Assembly: GCA_032433595.1 (NCBI GenBank) | Contig: JASWJB010000150.1 | Location: 33,808-97,807, forward strand | Source: Conoideocrella luteorostrata | Lineage: Eukaryota > Ascomycota > Sordariomycetes > Hypocreales > Clavicipitaceae | DNA length: 64,000 nucleotides | Reading direction: 5' to 3' | Part shown: positions 41,988-53,315 of the stretch, in pieces | Position numbering within the stretch: the first letter of the stretch is position 1 | Layout of the letters: every line of letters begins with the position of its first letter | Program-made: the position numbers and the translations under genes | The notes under the pieces: generated by a model | Database searches by the model: none | Seen by the model: only the letters and a program-made list of their open reading frames with translations | Told to the model about the DNA's origin: nothing

Positions 41988-44900
41988 TTAGTAGTTGAAA
42001 ATCATCAGGCTGGGGTTCAAAACAAGCGGCACCAAAGCATGGAACCCCAAGTTCAGTGCCATGGGAACAATCACCGTGAAGTCTGTAATAGCCCAATCCG
42101 GCGGCGCAAAGGCTCCCAGGTAGACCACAGTGGCCACGAGAAGCACAATAATTAGGTACATGTACTTGAATGTCTTGAAAATGCGGGGCATCTCTTGAAA
42201 GAAGTTGCTGTCCTCCTTCTCCTTGGATGTCGATCCCCACTCCATATCCACGTGGAACAGATGTGCAAGCAGCGCGTTCGAGATGTGGAATGAAATTCCG
42301 CCAAAAAAGACCGTCATCATGGGCATCCACTTAAAATTCTCAAAGAGAGCTTTCAACAGGGGCATCTCGCCGGTCCGGTACCGAACAATAGCCAAGGAGA
42401 TAGGGCCAGAGGCGTTAAACACGACGACCAGCGAGAGGAAGACGTTCCAGGAGGTGAGGTAGCAGGAGGCTAGGTCGTCCCTAAACCAGCCAATGAGAAA
42501 GTAATTTAATGTAGTGAGGAAGAGGGCCGACCCGAGGGCATAATATGAGCACATATATGCCATGATGGAGAGTTTGGAGGACAGCACGATGTTGGAGTTG
42601 AGGTACGTGTAGAACAGGGGTGTGAAGGGACCTTTGAAGATCCAGCGGTGGAAAGGGTGAAAAATCATTTCGTTGACGCCGTAGGCGTATTTCTGCCAAC
42701 GATTGATTTCGTCGTAAATGGTCAGCGACACACCTTCTTTGAAGGCGTTGTCGTGGTAGTCCGCAACGCGGATGATGTTGCCTGCCATTTGAAGACGCAG
42801 AGCGATATCAAAGTCTTCGGATACGTGGCTTTCAGACCAATATGGTATGTAGCCGGTCTCTTCGGCAACTCCGACATCTTGAATGGCTGGGGTGCGAACT
42901 ATTAGTAAACATGTTGGGTGCAAATGGTGAGGAAGCAGAGAGCGCGCGAGGGAGATGTACCTTGCCATCGGATGAAAGCGTTATGGCCAACGAAAGGGGC
43001 GACTTCTCCAGAACCAATGCAGAACCGGATGGAAGAGTAGATTAGATTAGTGAAATAGGTGATGCCGTTTTCAAAGTAGTCTCGCGTGATTTGCATGACA
43101 CCGGTCGAGTGCTGAACAATGGCTACCTCGGGGGACAAAAACATTTCAGCGGCGCCAAACAAGAGACAATCCTCGGGCTACAGGAACAACCGGTTAGTGA
43201 GAGTTGGCAGAGCAGAATTTGTAAAAGAGGGGAGGATGGGTGGGTTGTAATGGCTACGCACCACCCGAGTATCACAATCAACAATGAGAATCACTTCTCC
43301 AACACGAATATCTCCATCCGCCCACGCCAGAGGCTCATCCTGCAAAACCTTGGTCAATGCGTTTTGGTACATTTCTTCTTCCTCCTCGTCTGTAATTAAA
43401 TCCGTCTCTTTATTCGCGAATCTTTCGTCGGCGTATTCCTGCATGTAAGCCTCGACCTGCTGAGAGATATTGAGCGCAAAATTCATGTTAGAGGCCTTCT
43501 TGAACTTCCCCTTTCGCACAAACCCTTCGTCGCCATTATGTTTCGGACGCGCAACCCATCCAATTCTATTATCAGCATAAAAGTCCTTGCGCTTCCGAAT
43601 CTCCTCGTCTGTCAACCCGGCCCGAAGGCCATCGTCATTGATGAAGATGTTAGCAGAACCGCCGTGAGACTCGTAGTGAGACATAGCGACTTGCAGACTT
43701 CGAACGGTGGGTATGATGACAGTGTCCATACTTTCTTTGTATACGGGCATCTGAATGGTCACTTTGGGGGGGATGAACCCATCAGCATACGCTCTCCGCA
43801 GGCTGGGCTTGTGAGCAGAGTAGTAGCGCGAGTTGGTGCTCACGCCGCCAATGGGTCCGATCATTTGGAATATATTGGTAAAGATGACTTGGAAAAAGAA
43901 TAGCGAAACACACATCAGCAGCGGGATGGTGACGACAAGGGCCATTCGAGTCCAGCTGTAGGCGAGGATGCACTCCGTGATGAGCTTGGCAAGGTAAATA
44001 CCGATCAGTAAGATGATGGAGATACACACAGCACAACCGATGAAGACAGAAGAAGAGCGGGCAACAGGTCTAGCTACAGACTCAGGACGGTCCATAGTAG
44101 TATCCTTTTCCCAAACATCCTCGCTGCTGTTCATTCGTGTCAACATGCCCGGCGTCGCCAGCCCTGGGGCAGGCGTGGCCGTTCCCATCGGACTGGCAAC
44201 TCCAGACATATGCATAATAGAAGGAGCCCTACTCCCCATCTGTAGGATACTGAAGGGAAGTTTGCCCTCTCCCCAAACCTGCAAGATTTATGTTAGCCGC
44301 AGAACCCTGCGAAGATGATAGTGTTTTTCTGCTACATACAAATGTCAACAGCCTCTCTTCTATCATTGTGGCTTGAGGGACGATGTTGGTAAGATCGTCA
44401 TGCCAGACCAGAATTAATCGCTCCTGTCGAAACACACAGGCATACTGAAACTTTTTGACTGTCGCGGGTTGCGCAAAACTTATGGAATCAAGAACTTGGA
44501 TCTGAGATCCGTCCTTGAACTTCAGCTCGGTCTGCCCTGGCGGCAATGAGGTTAGGATGCCGTCCAGCATCTGAGGTCGCATCGTAATTGCCACATTCAA
44601 GTTCAGTCTAATCACAGCACCAAGAAGAATGTGGTTCAACGGGTTGGGAGCCGTAATGTAGTTGCCACGAGATTGTCGCAGCAGCACACCAGAGCAGTCA
44701 GTGGGCGGCATCATCGATTGCAATGGCATCCAACCGCTGGCAACAGCCCGGTTGTGCAAGTACGTGACCATCTATGAGGCATCAGCCGAGAAGTTTCCTC
44801 CAAAGGGACTTTTGTAATCATGAGTGTCTTACCGTTCTGAATCGGAACTCGTCGTCATAATGGGCGTAAGGCGTACCGAACCCAGATCCAGGGGCAGGGA

Positions 44901-44994
44901 AGTCATTAGACTGTGCAGAGAGGGAAACCAAAGATGTATTCTGGTCCATGGTCGTCTCCAAACCATTATGTGATGGCGGAGCTGGAAAAGACAT
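41988..44994 (-). CDS. Membrane family-2 glycosyltransferase (fungal surface-growth GT2 type)
   Basis: Five exons (44994-44833, 44771-44340, 44278-43262, 43177-42961, 42886-41988) total 2727 nt and give 908 residues. An N-terminal cytosolic region with WGEGKLPFSILQMGSRAPSIMH is followed by two membrane spans (VFIGCAVCISIILLIGIYLA; LVVTIPLLMCVSLFFFQVIF). The catalytic region has QMPVYKES, IFINDDG, the VDCDTRV metal-binding segment (at the third splice) and an INRWQKYAYG block in the position of the chitin-synthase-like Q.RRW motif. Several C-terminal spans follow. It matches the GT2 family reported in Zymoseptoria and Fusarium as needed for hyphal growth on solid surfaces (from memory, King et al. 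2017). The polysaccharide made is unknown. It is not a classical chitin synthase. Confidence 0.9.
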
Positions 44995-47900
44995 TTTGAG
45001 CCCCGCAACTGGTTCTTCTTATTTCCTTGAATACTCAGGAGGAAGTTGGGATAGCAAATGTTTTCGTGTAGGACACACGATAGCTAGGTGCCTTCCTAGC
45101 CGGCCTTCTTAAAAAGATGTCGGACAGTGTACTCCGCTGGGTGATTCGAAAACACAATTTTCAGAATAGAATTTGATTGCGATATTTATCGGAACAGAGA
45201 TATCGTGTTTATGTCGTACAAGTCGGTCGTTGGACTGTTGATCAAATGGGGCTCTACTTGGTGCTATCTTTTAGTCCAAAAATTGCAACATGATAGACTA
45301 GTGACGCACTGAGGTCTTCCTGATAAAGACGAAGTTTGTCCGTGTTAAGTCGAAGAGAAACGGCTAGAAATCTATATCACAATCTGTATCACCACCACCG
45401 TTTCTAGACCATCCGAAGAAGCTTAGGCGCAGCTCTCTCAACAAGGCAAGACCCCGACACTCTTGATCATGGAGTGGGTGGGTATGTGACGGCTCAGATA
45501 CCACAATACGACCGAACTTGGACCAGGAATCGGCGGTCTCGAAGGTCCTAAGACACACTAGTTTATTTTATTTTCACGATAGTTATCCACAGAAAAGGAC
45601 CAACTTCATACACGTCTTGGTGTAAGTCAATCCGCCACTGATCAAGTTGCCGGAAAGCAGATTCCCACTTGAAGTGGATGTGGCCCCCCTCCATGTCGCT
45701 ATGCATGCCCTTGATGCAAGCGCTAGAACAAATTAGTAAGTTGCCAATAGGATGGTGGACGGGTGGAACAGCGAGCCGCAGTTTATGTTTGGGCTGAATA
45801 TTCACAAATTATTTTGTCTCAGCTCCGTTAGGGTCTTGCTTTGTCCAGATCCTACGTAGTCCGGTCGCCGGCCTTGTCCATGTCCCTACGTGACAGCCGT
45901 GCATGCACTTGCAAGGATAGCAGTCCTTTCTCGGGCATGTCCACCGAATATTGGTATCTTCGCAATATAATTTACTGCCAGTTGTCGATTTTAGCCCAGT
46001 TCGTTTATACGCTCTCTCAGCGACTTCACGGTCAGCGACAGGGTCACCTCGCAAAGACCGTGGTAAATACTACCATTCCTGACCGGGTCTGATCTCAGCT
46101 TGGCCACTTCTAAATAGCCGGGGCAATGAAGCCATCCAGGGATCTTTTTTCAGTTGCATATATGCAGTCGACCTTTGGAAGCGAGTCCATTCCGTGACCG
46201 CCCTGTCAGGCTTGGTGTCACTATGGAGCAATTGTGGCGATGCTATATTAGTAAACGTTGTCGTGTTATTTACTAAAAGATAACAACTAAGACTGGAATC
46301 TGGGAAAACTCGTCGAGCTAATCTAAAATGCCGAGTATAATAGCGCAAATTTGAGAAATGAAAGCTCCGGCCATGGAATTGTTGAGTAGGACTCCAGCTG
46401 TCTCTGCATTGTACGGAGTACTACTCCGTAGCTAGCATACAATTAAGTGACGTTGACGCCCAACACGGTTCCTGGTGGCGCGGATTAGCGCCGGCAGAGA
46501 GCAGACGGTTCTTTGTTAGCTTCAACTTTGGCGACCAAGAATGGCCCCCAATGCTTGGCGTAAGACACAACGCTCGCAAGACCGAACCGGGTTCAGGAAG
46601 TCTTTGCCGTGTGGGTGCTCCCTGGCGGCTTGCCATAGTTGGATATCGAATATGTAGGCTAACGAAAAGTTCGGAACTTGTCCTGAACCTGAGTGGCGAC
46701 GCAGCCCGTACAGAGAGTAAGTATTGGCCGTATATTGAAGTCCTCACCACCACCACCACCACCACACCACCTCGTCGCAGCGTCACCGCACCTCCAGGGG
46801 CATTAGTGTAACGCTTCGACATAATATGGCGTCCAATTAGCCTGGAAACATGTACATACTGTAACTACGTAGTTCCATGATCCTTGCTCAGCTAATAAAG
46901 GCTTGCCGTTGCTTGAGGCGAATGGCTCGTGCAAAGCCGCATCTTTCGTATTGGACAGAAACACGCTCCCCAGCCGTTGCAGCAGGGAAGTACTACGTTG
47001 TAGTTACACGTGGATGCAAACCATAACGGGTGGCGTCTGCATGGTGGCCAAGCCTGTCTCGCTCTCTGTTCTAGCCGGCTTCCTAATCGTCCAGGACTAT
47101 TCTCAAATCGACGAATTACAACGCCATAGTGATTATAACGGCTTAGCGTATTTCTCGGTACTTTTTTTGAGATCCGAACTTCATATTCCTGTTGAACCCG
47201 ATCGCAACAATCTGGTGTCCAAATGGCAGCCTCTCAAGTGGCAGATAATTCATGCCGCCATGCTGTGACAGCTTTCGGTAGGGAAATTGTATCTGGTGCC
47301 TGCCTGCTAAATCACATTCGTATATGTACGTTGTCAACCAGGTGTCCATGTCGGAATTTCTGCATGCAGTACACAGCCCGGTCAATAACAGCTCAAAGCT
47401 ATTGGCGTGCAATCATACTTATGCATGCACCATCTTGCATAGGATGGCCCGTCTTTGTCTTTGTCCCGTCCACACCTCTAGCGGTTTTCGTCAAGGATTA
47501 GAGTAGCATTCGTATGCTGTAGTTGTGAGCCGCGCTACGGTGAGCGCTGAGGCTAATGCCTGGCCGGTCAGCTAATCTAGATTACTTATCGTGAAAGAGT
47601 CTAAGTTCGGATTGAGTGGGCCGGACGTCTGAGAAATGAGAGATGAGTGGCCAACTAATCAATCCGAGCGAGTCTCCATTACTGCGGTTGGCTTTTGCGG
47701 CCCTTCTATTTTTATTTTTTTTCCTTCAAGCCGAATAAGCTTTCCTCTGTTAAGCTATGGTGCTGGCCTATTGTTGGGGGCAAATAAGAAAATACTCCGC
47801 GGTCATCGACGTTGAGTCGATGGTGGATTCGCGTTACAGCTCTACTACCATAGATCTAGCCCAACCGGGTCTTTGGTGCGATGCGAAGCCGGAGAAGATT

Positions 47901-48246
47901 CCCCATTATTTGTGTTGAAAGCAAGAGGATGGAGTCTCCTGCAATATTTATCTGGTATAATGGAGGTAGCCGTGCGGAGCCCGGCATGTCGAGACTTATG
48001 TGACGAAGAATTTTGGATGACGCTGCCTGCTGATAGCTCTCTGAGGAATTAGATAACGAAATCCTCGCTCGCCTGAATTGTGTAACCCAATAAAAATTTA
48101 GACGGCTTTTATCGCCCAGTCTGATCTACATGTCTTGAAGGTTGTTTTTGATATCAATGGTCGATGTAGTCCCGACTCGTCCCCTTCTCCTCCTCTATCA
48201 TTCATCTCATTAGCATCTATTACAAGCAAGGCCTCTCTGAGAAAAC
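44995..48246. other. 3.2-kb intergenic region, one possible cysteine-rich exon
   Basis: No convincing gene. A minus-strand segment at 45563-46054 is protein-like in two pieces: a cysteine-rich block (KLYCEDTNIRW, CPRKDCYPCKCMHGC) and, after stops, a tail (CIKGMHSDMEGGHIHFKW). I could not find a splice that joins them in frame, so it may be a relic. A double TACGGAGTA/TACTCCGTA palindrome is at 46411-46430 and a CACCAC microsatellite at about 46747-46773. Confidence 0.45.
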
Positions 48247-50034
48247 ATGGCCGAAATGCCGGATCGAGCAGACGCAGGCTCACCTGCTCTGCGCAGAAGT
48301 GCCAAAGTCGCAAGCAACATTGATTCTGACGCAAATTCGTCGGCTTTTAACGCAGCAGTTGAGCCTTCATATGCCACCAGCCACAACGATTCGTTGTTGG
48401 ACGTTGCGTCAAAACGTAGGTTCAAGAGCTACCGTTTACGCGGTGAGTATGAGAAGCCATGGCTTTCCGATCCAGACATGAACAAGGTGAAATGGAACAA
48501 CTGGATCGTTCGTTCCTTCGCCCTGCTTGGTGTTGTCCTGGCTGGTGTGGCCTGCTTCCTCATGGTTTGGCCATACAAGGAGGGTGATGTAAGTAGTTCG
48601 GTCGCTCCTTCCCGCCCAAATGTCGAAAGTAATTGACCCAAGCATAATTCTGCCCTCTTTTCCTCCTCCATCTCCTATTTTTCATCTCCATCTTCAGTTC
48701 CATTTCTGCACGACCCCGCGAGAAGCGCTCCTCGCCATTTAATTCCCATGCAATGCTGACACCATTGGAACTCACCAGTACTGCCTCATCTTCGAAGATC
48801 ACTTTGCCACGCTTGACAAGAACATCTGGACTCAAGAAGTCCAAGTTGACGGCTTCGGCACAGGCAGCTTCGACTGGACCACCACAGACGAGAAGAACTC
48901 CTACGTTGATTCCAATGGTTTACACATTGTGCCAACTCTGACCAATGAAACAACCTCCATCAACAACGATCAACTATATGCGAACCACACCCTGGACCTG
49001 TTCAAGGACGGCAGCTGCACAAGCAAGAACAACAGGTCATGCATCATAACATCCGATCCCATCAAGGGAGTTATGATCCCACCCGTACGATCAGCTCGCT
49101 TGTCCACAAAGGGCAAAAAGAGCATTCGCTATGGCAAAGTTGAGGTCGTTGCCAAACTGCCGAAAGGTGATTGGATCTGGCCTGCAATCTGTAAGTGCGC
49201 CCGTAAACGCGTGTAACCAGTCCCGAACTCTAATCATCTACGCACCATAGGGATGATGCCTGAAGACTCTGTGTACGGCAATTGGCCCCGTAGCGGCGAG
49301 ATTGATATCATGGAATCTCGAGGCAACTCGCGAGACTACTCCGAAGGTGGTCGAAATTACTACTATGGCACTTTGCATTGGGGTATGCAAATCAGGGCTA
49401 GGACCTAATCCCGTTTGTTACATTGAGACATGAACTAACAAATATGGTTATTTGCAGGTCCTACTGCAGAGAAGGACAGCTTCTGGCGAACTACGCAAGC
49501 TAAAATGCTCCGTCGCGGTGACTACTCTAATGGCTTTCACACATACGGCATTCAATGGACGCCAAACTACATCTACTTCTACATTGATGGCCGTATCCAC
49601 CAAATTCTCTTCATTGCCTTTTCTGCTGATAAGCCGCTCTACGACCTTGGTGGCTTTTCCCACATGGCTGAGAATTCGACCTTGCTTGCTAATCCATGGA
49701 CTTCATCCAGCTCCACCACTGGCAATGCACCATTTGATCAGAAATTCTACCTGATTCTCAATGTTGCCGTAGGCGCCAGGAACGGTTGGTTTCTGTATGT
49801 TTTCTCCGACTCCTACCTACGAAGTCCAGAAGTATTTCAATTGCTAATAATCTGCTCAGGGACCATATTGATGGCAAGCCGTGGATTGACGACGCCAAGA
49901 ACGCTCAATGGACGTTCTGGGATGCCGCAAAATACTGGCTGCCAACTTGGGGTAAAGGCGACGAGCGTGGTATGACCGTCAAGTCTGTCAAGATGTGGCA
50001 GGCTGGTCAGTGTCGCCAGACGGGCGAGCTGTGA
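48247..50034 (+). CDS. GH16 glucanase-like type II membrane protein
   Basis: Five exons (48247-48588, 48779-49190, 49251-49382, 49458-49794, 49860-50034) total 1398 nt and give 465 residues. A cytosolic N-terminus of about 85 residues and one membrane span (about 86-108, IVRSFALLGVVLAGVACFLM) place the catalytic part outside. The GH16 fold carries GEIDIMES (nucleophile E268, helper D270, acid/base E273), preceded by WPAIWMMPEDSVYGNWPRSG created by splicing, and later GTLHWG, TYGIQWTPNYIYFYIDG and FYLILNVAVG. The family cuts or rearranges beta-1,3- or mixed-linked glucans; this branch also includes beta-glucan recognition proteins, but with all catalytic residues present hydrolysis is likely. 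Probable role: cell-wall remodelling. The first intron, 190 bp, is longer than the others. Confidence 0.92.
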
Positions 50035-50528
50035 TAACGTCAAGTAAGATATATATGAACGGTATGCATTTCATGATTCTAGGCAACACGTAATTCAAGG
50101 GTATCGAGGGCCTGATAGAAACACAACATACGAGGGCAGATTGTAATTGTAGATAGATCAAATATTCATAAGAGTATTTTCGTCTTATCCTCATGTTTTC
50201 TCGCAGCGTGTTCGGGCTCAAGATGTAGCGACAATGGCACACACACCCACCCACACACATCATGCAGTGTGCTGTGCCAAATTTTATGCATCCAATCCTT
50301 CTACGATAGCGCCAAAACGCTCTAACCAAAACAAAATACAGGTTCCAAACACTCAAGACACAATTTTGTTGCTCCATTCTGTATTTTCCAAATGAGCACC
50401 AATATGCTTCGTCGTGACCTGGTGTGTGGGAATCGTGTACAGTATACAATGAGTGTGTTTAGTCTCAAAACTCCTTCCCTCCTCCAAGTAGCCAAGATCA
50501 TGTGGGTATAAACATCTCCTTTCATCCA
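50035..50528. other. Convergent intergenic region between GH16 and GAS2 genes
   Basis: The 3' ends of two convergent genes. It contains a CA-rich stretch near 50236-50262. No further gene is supported. Confidence 0.6.
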
Positions 50529-53315
50529 TCACCTCTTCGTCTGTGGGCCGTTTTCCGCTGCTTTTCGAAACAATCTCTTTGTACCACCAACCTTGCCCAA
50601 TTCACCGAATCGCTTTTTCTCTTCTGGCTGGGAAACCTTTCTCTCGCCACTGACTAGACGAACTTTTTCCTTGACGCTCTCTACCCAAGCTTTGTTCTCC
50701 TCGCTCATTTCAACCTTTTTGCCTGTCGGCCCGGCAAGACCCAAAAAAGAACTATCGTCTTCCACCCAGCTAAGGCGGGAACCAGGTCTAGAGTGTTTTG
50801 AGTCTTCTGAGGATGGCATATCAGTAGATTGATTAGCCGCCGCAGCCGGTGTCTTAGGGCGTAGTCTTGGCATGTCACCGTTGGCTGCCCCAATACTCCT
50901 TCTAGTTTTGCGGACATTGAGTGGTGTAACCACAAACTTCTCGGGCGCAGTGGCGGCAGCGGAAGGCGGGCGACGGGGTGGGCTAGATCCCGACGCCACA
51001 CCGGAGAGGTTGCTACTGCTGCGAGGCACGTCTTGAACTTCAACCCTGACGGCCTTATCTGTGCCGGCCGACCGCCTCCCATGATGACTTGCATATTCTT
51101 TCAAGTACTCGCTCAAATCGGCCCAACCGCCACCAACGCGGACCATGACACGTTCACCATGCTCACCAACGCAACGGATAAGGAGTTTAATAGGTGGTTC
51201 ACCGGTGTTACGAGACAAATGGTAGATCCTTACCTCCGGCTGACCTCTGGTGTGTCGAGGCCGAGTCCGTGCCGGTGATAAGGTGAAGGATGGTGTGGCG
51301 GTTCGGGAAGATAAGCTGGAGGTACTTCGTTTGAATGGCTCCTTCGAAGGCTTCCTCTTCAGCCGTGGAAGTTGCAAGTCGGGTGGATTCAGGTTCACGG
51401 CTGATGGTTCGGCTGACAACTTAATCTTAGCTGGTATAGACTCAATAATCTCGCTGATTTGTCGGCGCAACTGCTTATCACTAGAACTGTCTCTCTGGAA
51501 TGCAGATCCTGCCGCCTCGGATACTGACATAGAGTCATCAAAGTCCTCCGTGAACGATCCTTCTACCAGAGCCTTATCGAACATAGATTCATCATGGTCA
51601 AGAATAGAGGCGATAACGGGGCTATCGAAAAGATCCGTCGCTTGCGACTCTCGCACATCTAAAGGAAGTGGAGGAGAGCTTGGAGGGCTGTCGTCGACGA
51701 ATTCAGCCTCCCGAATGCGATTGTTTGGCACTGGTGGAGATGCAGATACTTCAGGAAGATCGCTGGATAATATGTCAAACCGACTTGTGTCTTCATGCAT
51801 CATAACAAAGTCTTCTGAAGCATCACTACTGCGCCGGATACTACTGCGTAGTGGAGGAAGATCTCCCTCGTCCTCTTCCTCTTCTTCGCCCACTGGTGAC
51901 ATTGTTCTGTTGAGGCCAGACAGATCATGTTCCGATGCCATGCCCTTCGCTTCGAAAAGCATGCTGTTGTCTGCAACAGTGAATGAATCCGCAATCAGTT
52001 CAGAATCAAAGGATCCCTGGTCGGAAGGAGTTTTGATGCCTTGGTCCTCATTGCGGAGTGACACTTCAGTGCCCAGAATCGAAGAATCACTGAGTGGTAA
52101 CTGTGAGCCATCGGTATTGGTTGTAGGCTGGGGCAAATCAATGGCGATAGCCTTCCCCCCGCCGGATTTCGATGGGGCCGGAGAGGTAATAGCAATACCA
52201 GAGTCGCTGGTTGGCAAGTCGCCTAACGGAGAAGAAAGGCTACTCTCTTCGACTTCGCTAATATCTTGTGATGAAGTCGACTCCAAAAATTTTCGACTTC
52301 TACTGGACTGGGACCATTCGGTCTCTCGAATCTTTCTCTCGCAAGTAGCCACCCACTCACTATACTTATGCTCAACTGCCTCCATGCGATCCAACCAACT
52401 GTCGGGAAGTGTGTCATCCATCCCTTCCAAATTATCGAGTATGCCATCAAGCATGTGGCCGGGGGTGGCGACTTTTTTTACAAGCACTTTCTTCATAACT
52501 TCAAAATCACTTCTCTTCAAAACTGGCTTCTGAACGACGGAGCCTTTGCCATCCATCTGAATCGATCTCCTAAGAGGCTTAGAGATGGCAGTCCATCCTG
52601 CTTTAAGACCAACCTCAGCATCTTCAAGTGCATATAGCAGGGCCGGAATTCGCTGCAGGACACCAAGGCGAATGCTCCAAGTTTTTAGAAGACGTGTGAG
52701 CGCAGCTAGGTTTGGCAGCGTCTGAACGATAATTGTCGTGACAATCACAGACAAATCCTCCATCTTAATATAGGTAGATATGGAGGACATACCCTTGCTT
52801 GATATGGATGAAGGGGTATTTGGTCGTGACAAAGGCAGGACATGGTTTGCCAAGACTTTGGATTTGATTTCCTCGATCTCCAAATCAACCACGTCTCTCG
52901 ATATCTCTTCAATTCTTCTTTCGTATAAGGCGACTTCCCGTGCGGGCAAGCTGCCTATATATTCACTGCCATCAGTCTTTGGGGCATCAACTTGGAAGGA
53001 CAATCTTCGTGAGGTGTTGTTAGGATTCTCGAAGCCATCAGAGCCGCCGTCAACAGGCCAGTCCCAACCAGAAAGCTCATCGGTCCATTCCCAAATTCTT
53101 TGTGAAGCTATAGCGGTTCGTATGGCAAAGTCTCGTTCGGATGCCGACGCTCCAGCCAAGTAATTTCGCAATGCTCCATTACTCGTGCTAAGAGCCTCGA
53201 CGGCCATAGCTGGCGTCAAATAGGTAAAGATGTCGTCACATATCCGATGTCGCGTCGGCTGCTGGGCGATGAGTGACAGCCTCTTCGGCTTGAACAAAAA
53301 TGGCGGGTCAGTCAT
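50529..53315 (-). CDS. GAS2-domain (microtubule-binding) cytoskeletal protein
   Basis: A single exon gives 928 residues, starting at the ATG at 53315 (the frame extends two codons further to a non-ATG). The N-terminal third is helical (EVALYERRIEEISRDVVDLEIEE, EYVATCER-type ends) and resembles the conserved region of filamentous-fungal GAS2 proteins. A long acidic, serine-rich disordered middle follows (EEEEEDEGDLPPLRSS). Near residues 697-752 lies the GAR/GAS2 module: IYHLSRNTGEPPIKLLIRC then ERVMVRVGGGWADLSEYLKEY, the known zinc- and microtubule-binding fold. The tail is basic and Ser/Pro-rich (ASGSSPPRRPP, VRKTRRSIGAA). It probably links microtubules to polarity or cortical structures, but its exact role in fungi is not read here. 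Confidence 0.88.
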   Translation of the reverse strand: MTDPPFLFKPKRLSLIAQQPTRHRICDDIFTYLTPAMAVEALSTSNGALRNYLAGASASERDFAIRTAIASQRIWEWTDELSGWDWPVDGGSDGFENPNNTSRRLSFQVDAPKTDGSEYIGSLPAREVALYERRIEEISRDVVDLEIEEIKSKVLANHVLPLSRPNTPSSISSKGMSSISTYIKMEDLSVIVTTIIVQTLPNLAALTRLLKTWSIRLGVLQRIPALLYALEDAEVGLKAGWTAISKPLRRSIQMDGKGSVVQKPVLKRSDFEVMKKVLVKKVATPGHMLDGILDNLEGMDDTLPDSWLDRMEAVEHKYSEWVATCERKIRETEWSQSSRSRKFLESTSSQDISEVEESSLSSPLGDLPTSDSGIAITSPAPSKSGGGKAIAIDLPQPTTNTDGSQLPLSDSSILGTEVSLRNEDQGIKTPSDQGSFDSELIADSFTVADNSMLFEAKGMASEHDLSGLNRTMSPVGEEEEEDEGDLPPLRSSIRRSSDASEDFVMMHEDTSRFDILSSDLPEVSASPPVPNNRIREAEFVDDSPPSSPPLPLDVRESQATDLFDSPVIASILDHDESMFDKALVEGSFTEDFDDSMSVSEAAGSAFQRDSSSDKQLRRQISEIIESIPAKIKLSAEPSAVNLNPPDLQLPRLKRKPSKEPFKRSTSSLSSRTATPSFTLSPARTRPRHTRGQPEVRIYHLSRNTGEPPIKLLIRCVGEHGERVMVRVGGGWADLSEYLKEYASHHGRRSAGTDKAVRVEVQDVPRSSSNLSGVASGSSPPRRPPSAAATAPEKFVVTPLNVRKTRRSIGAANGDMPRLRPKTPAAAANQSTDMPSSEDSKHSRPGSRLSWVEDDSSFLGLAGPTGKKVEMSEENKAWVESVKEKVRLVSGERKVSQPEEKKRFGELGKVGGTKRLFRKAAENGPQTKR

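Noticed and set aside
51250..52533. 427-codon plus-strand frame
   Set aside because: It is the antisense shadow of the single-exon GAS2-domain gene, whose minus-strand product has a recognisable GAR module.
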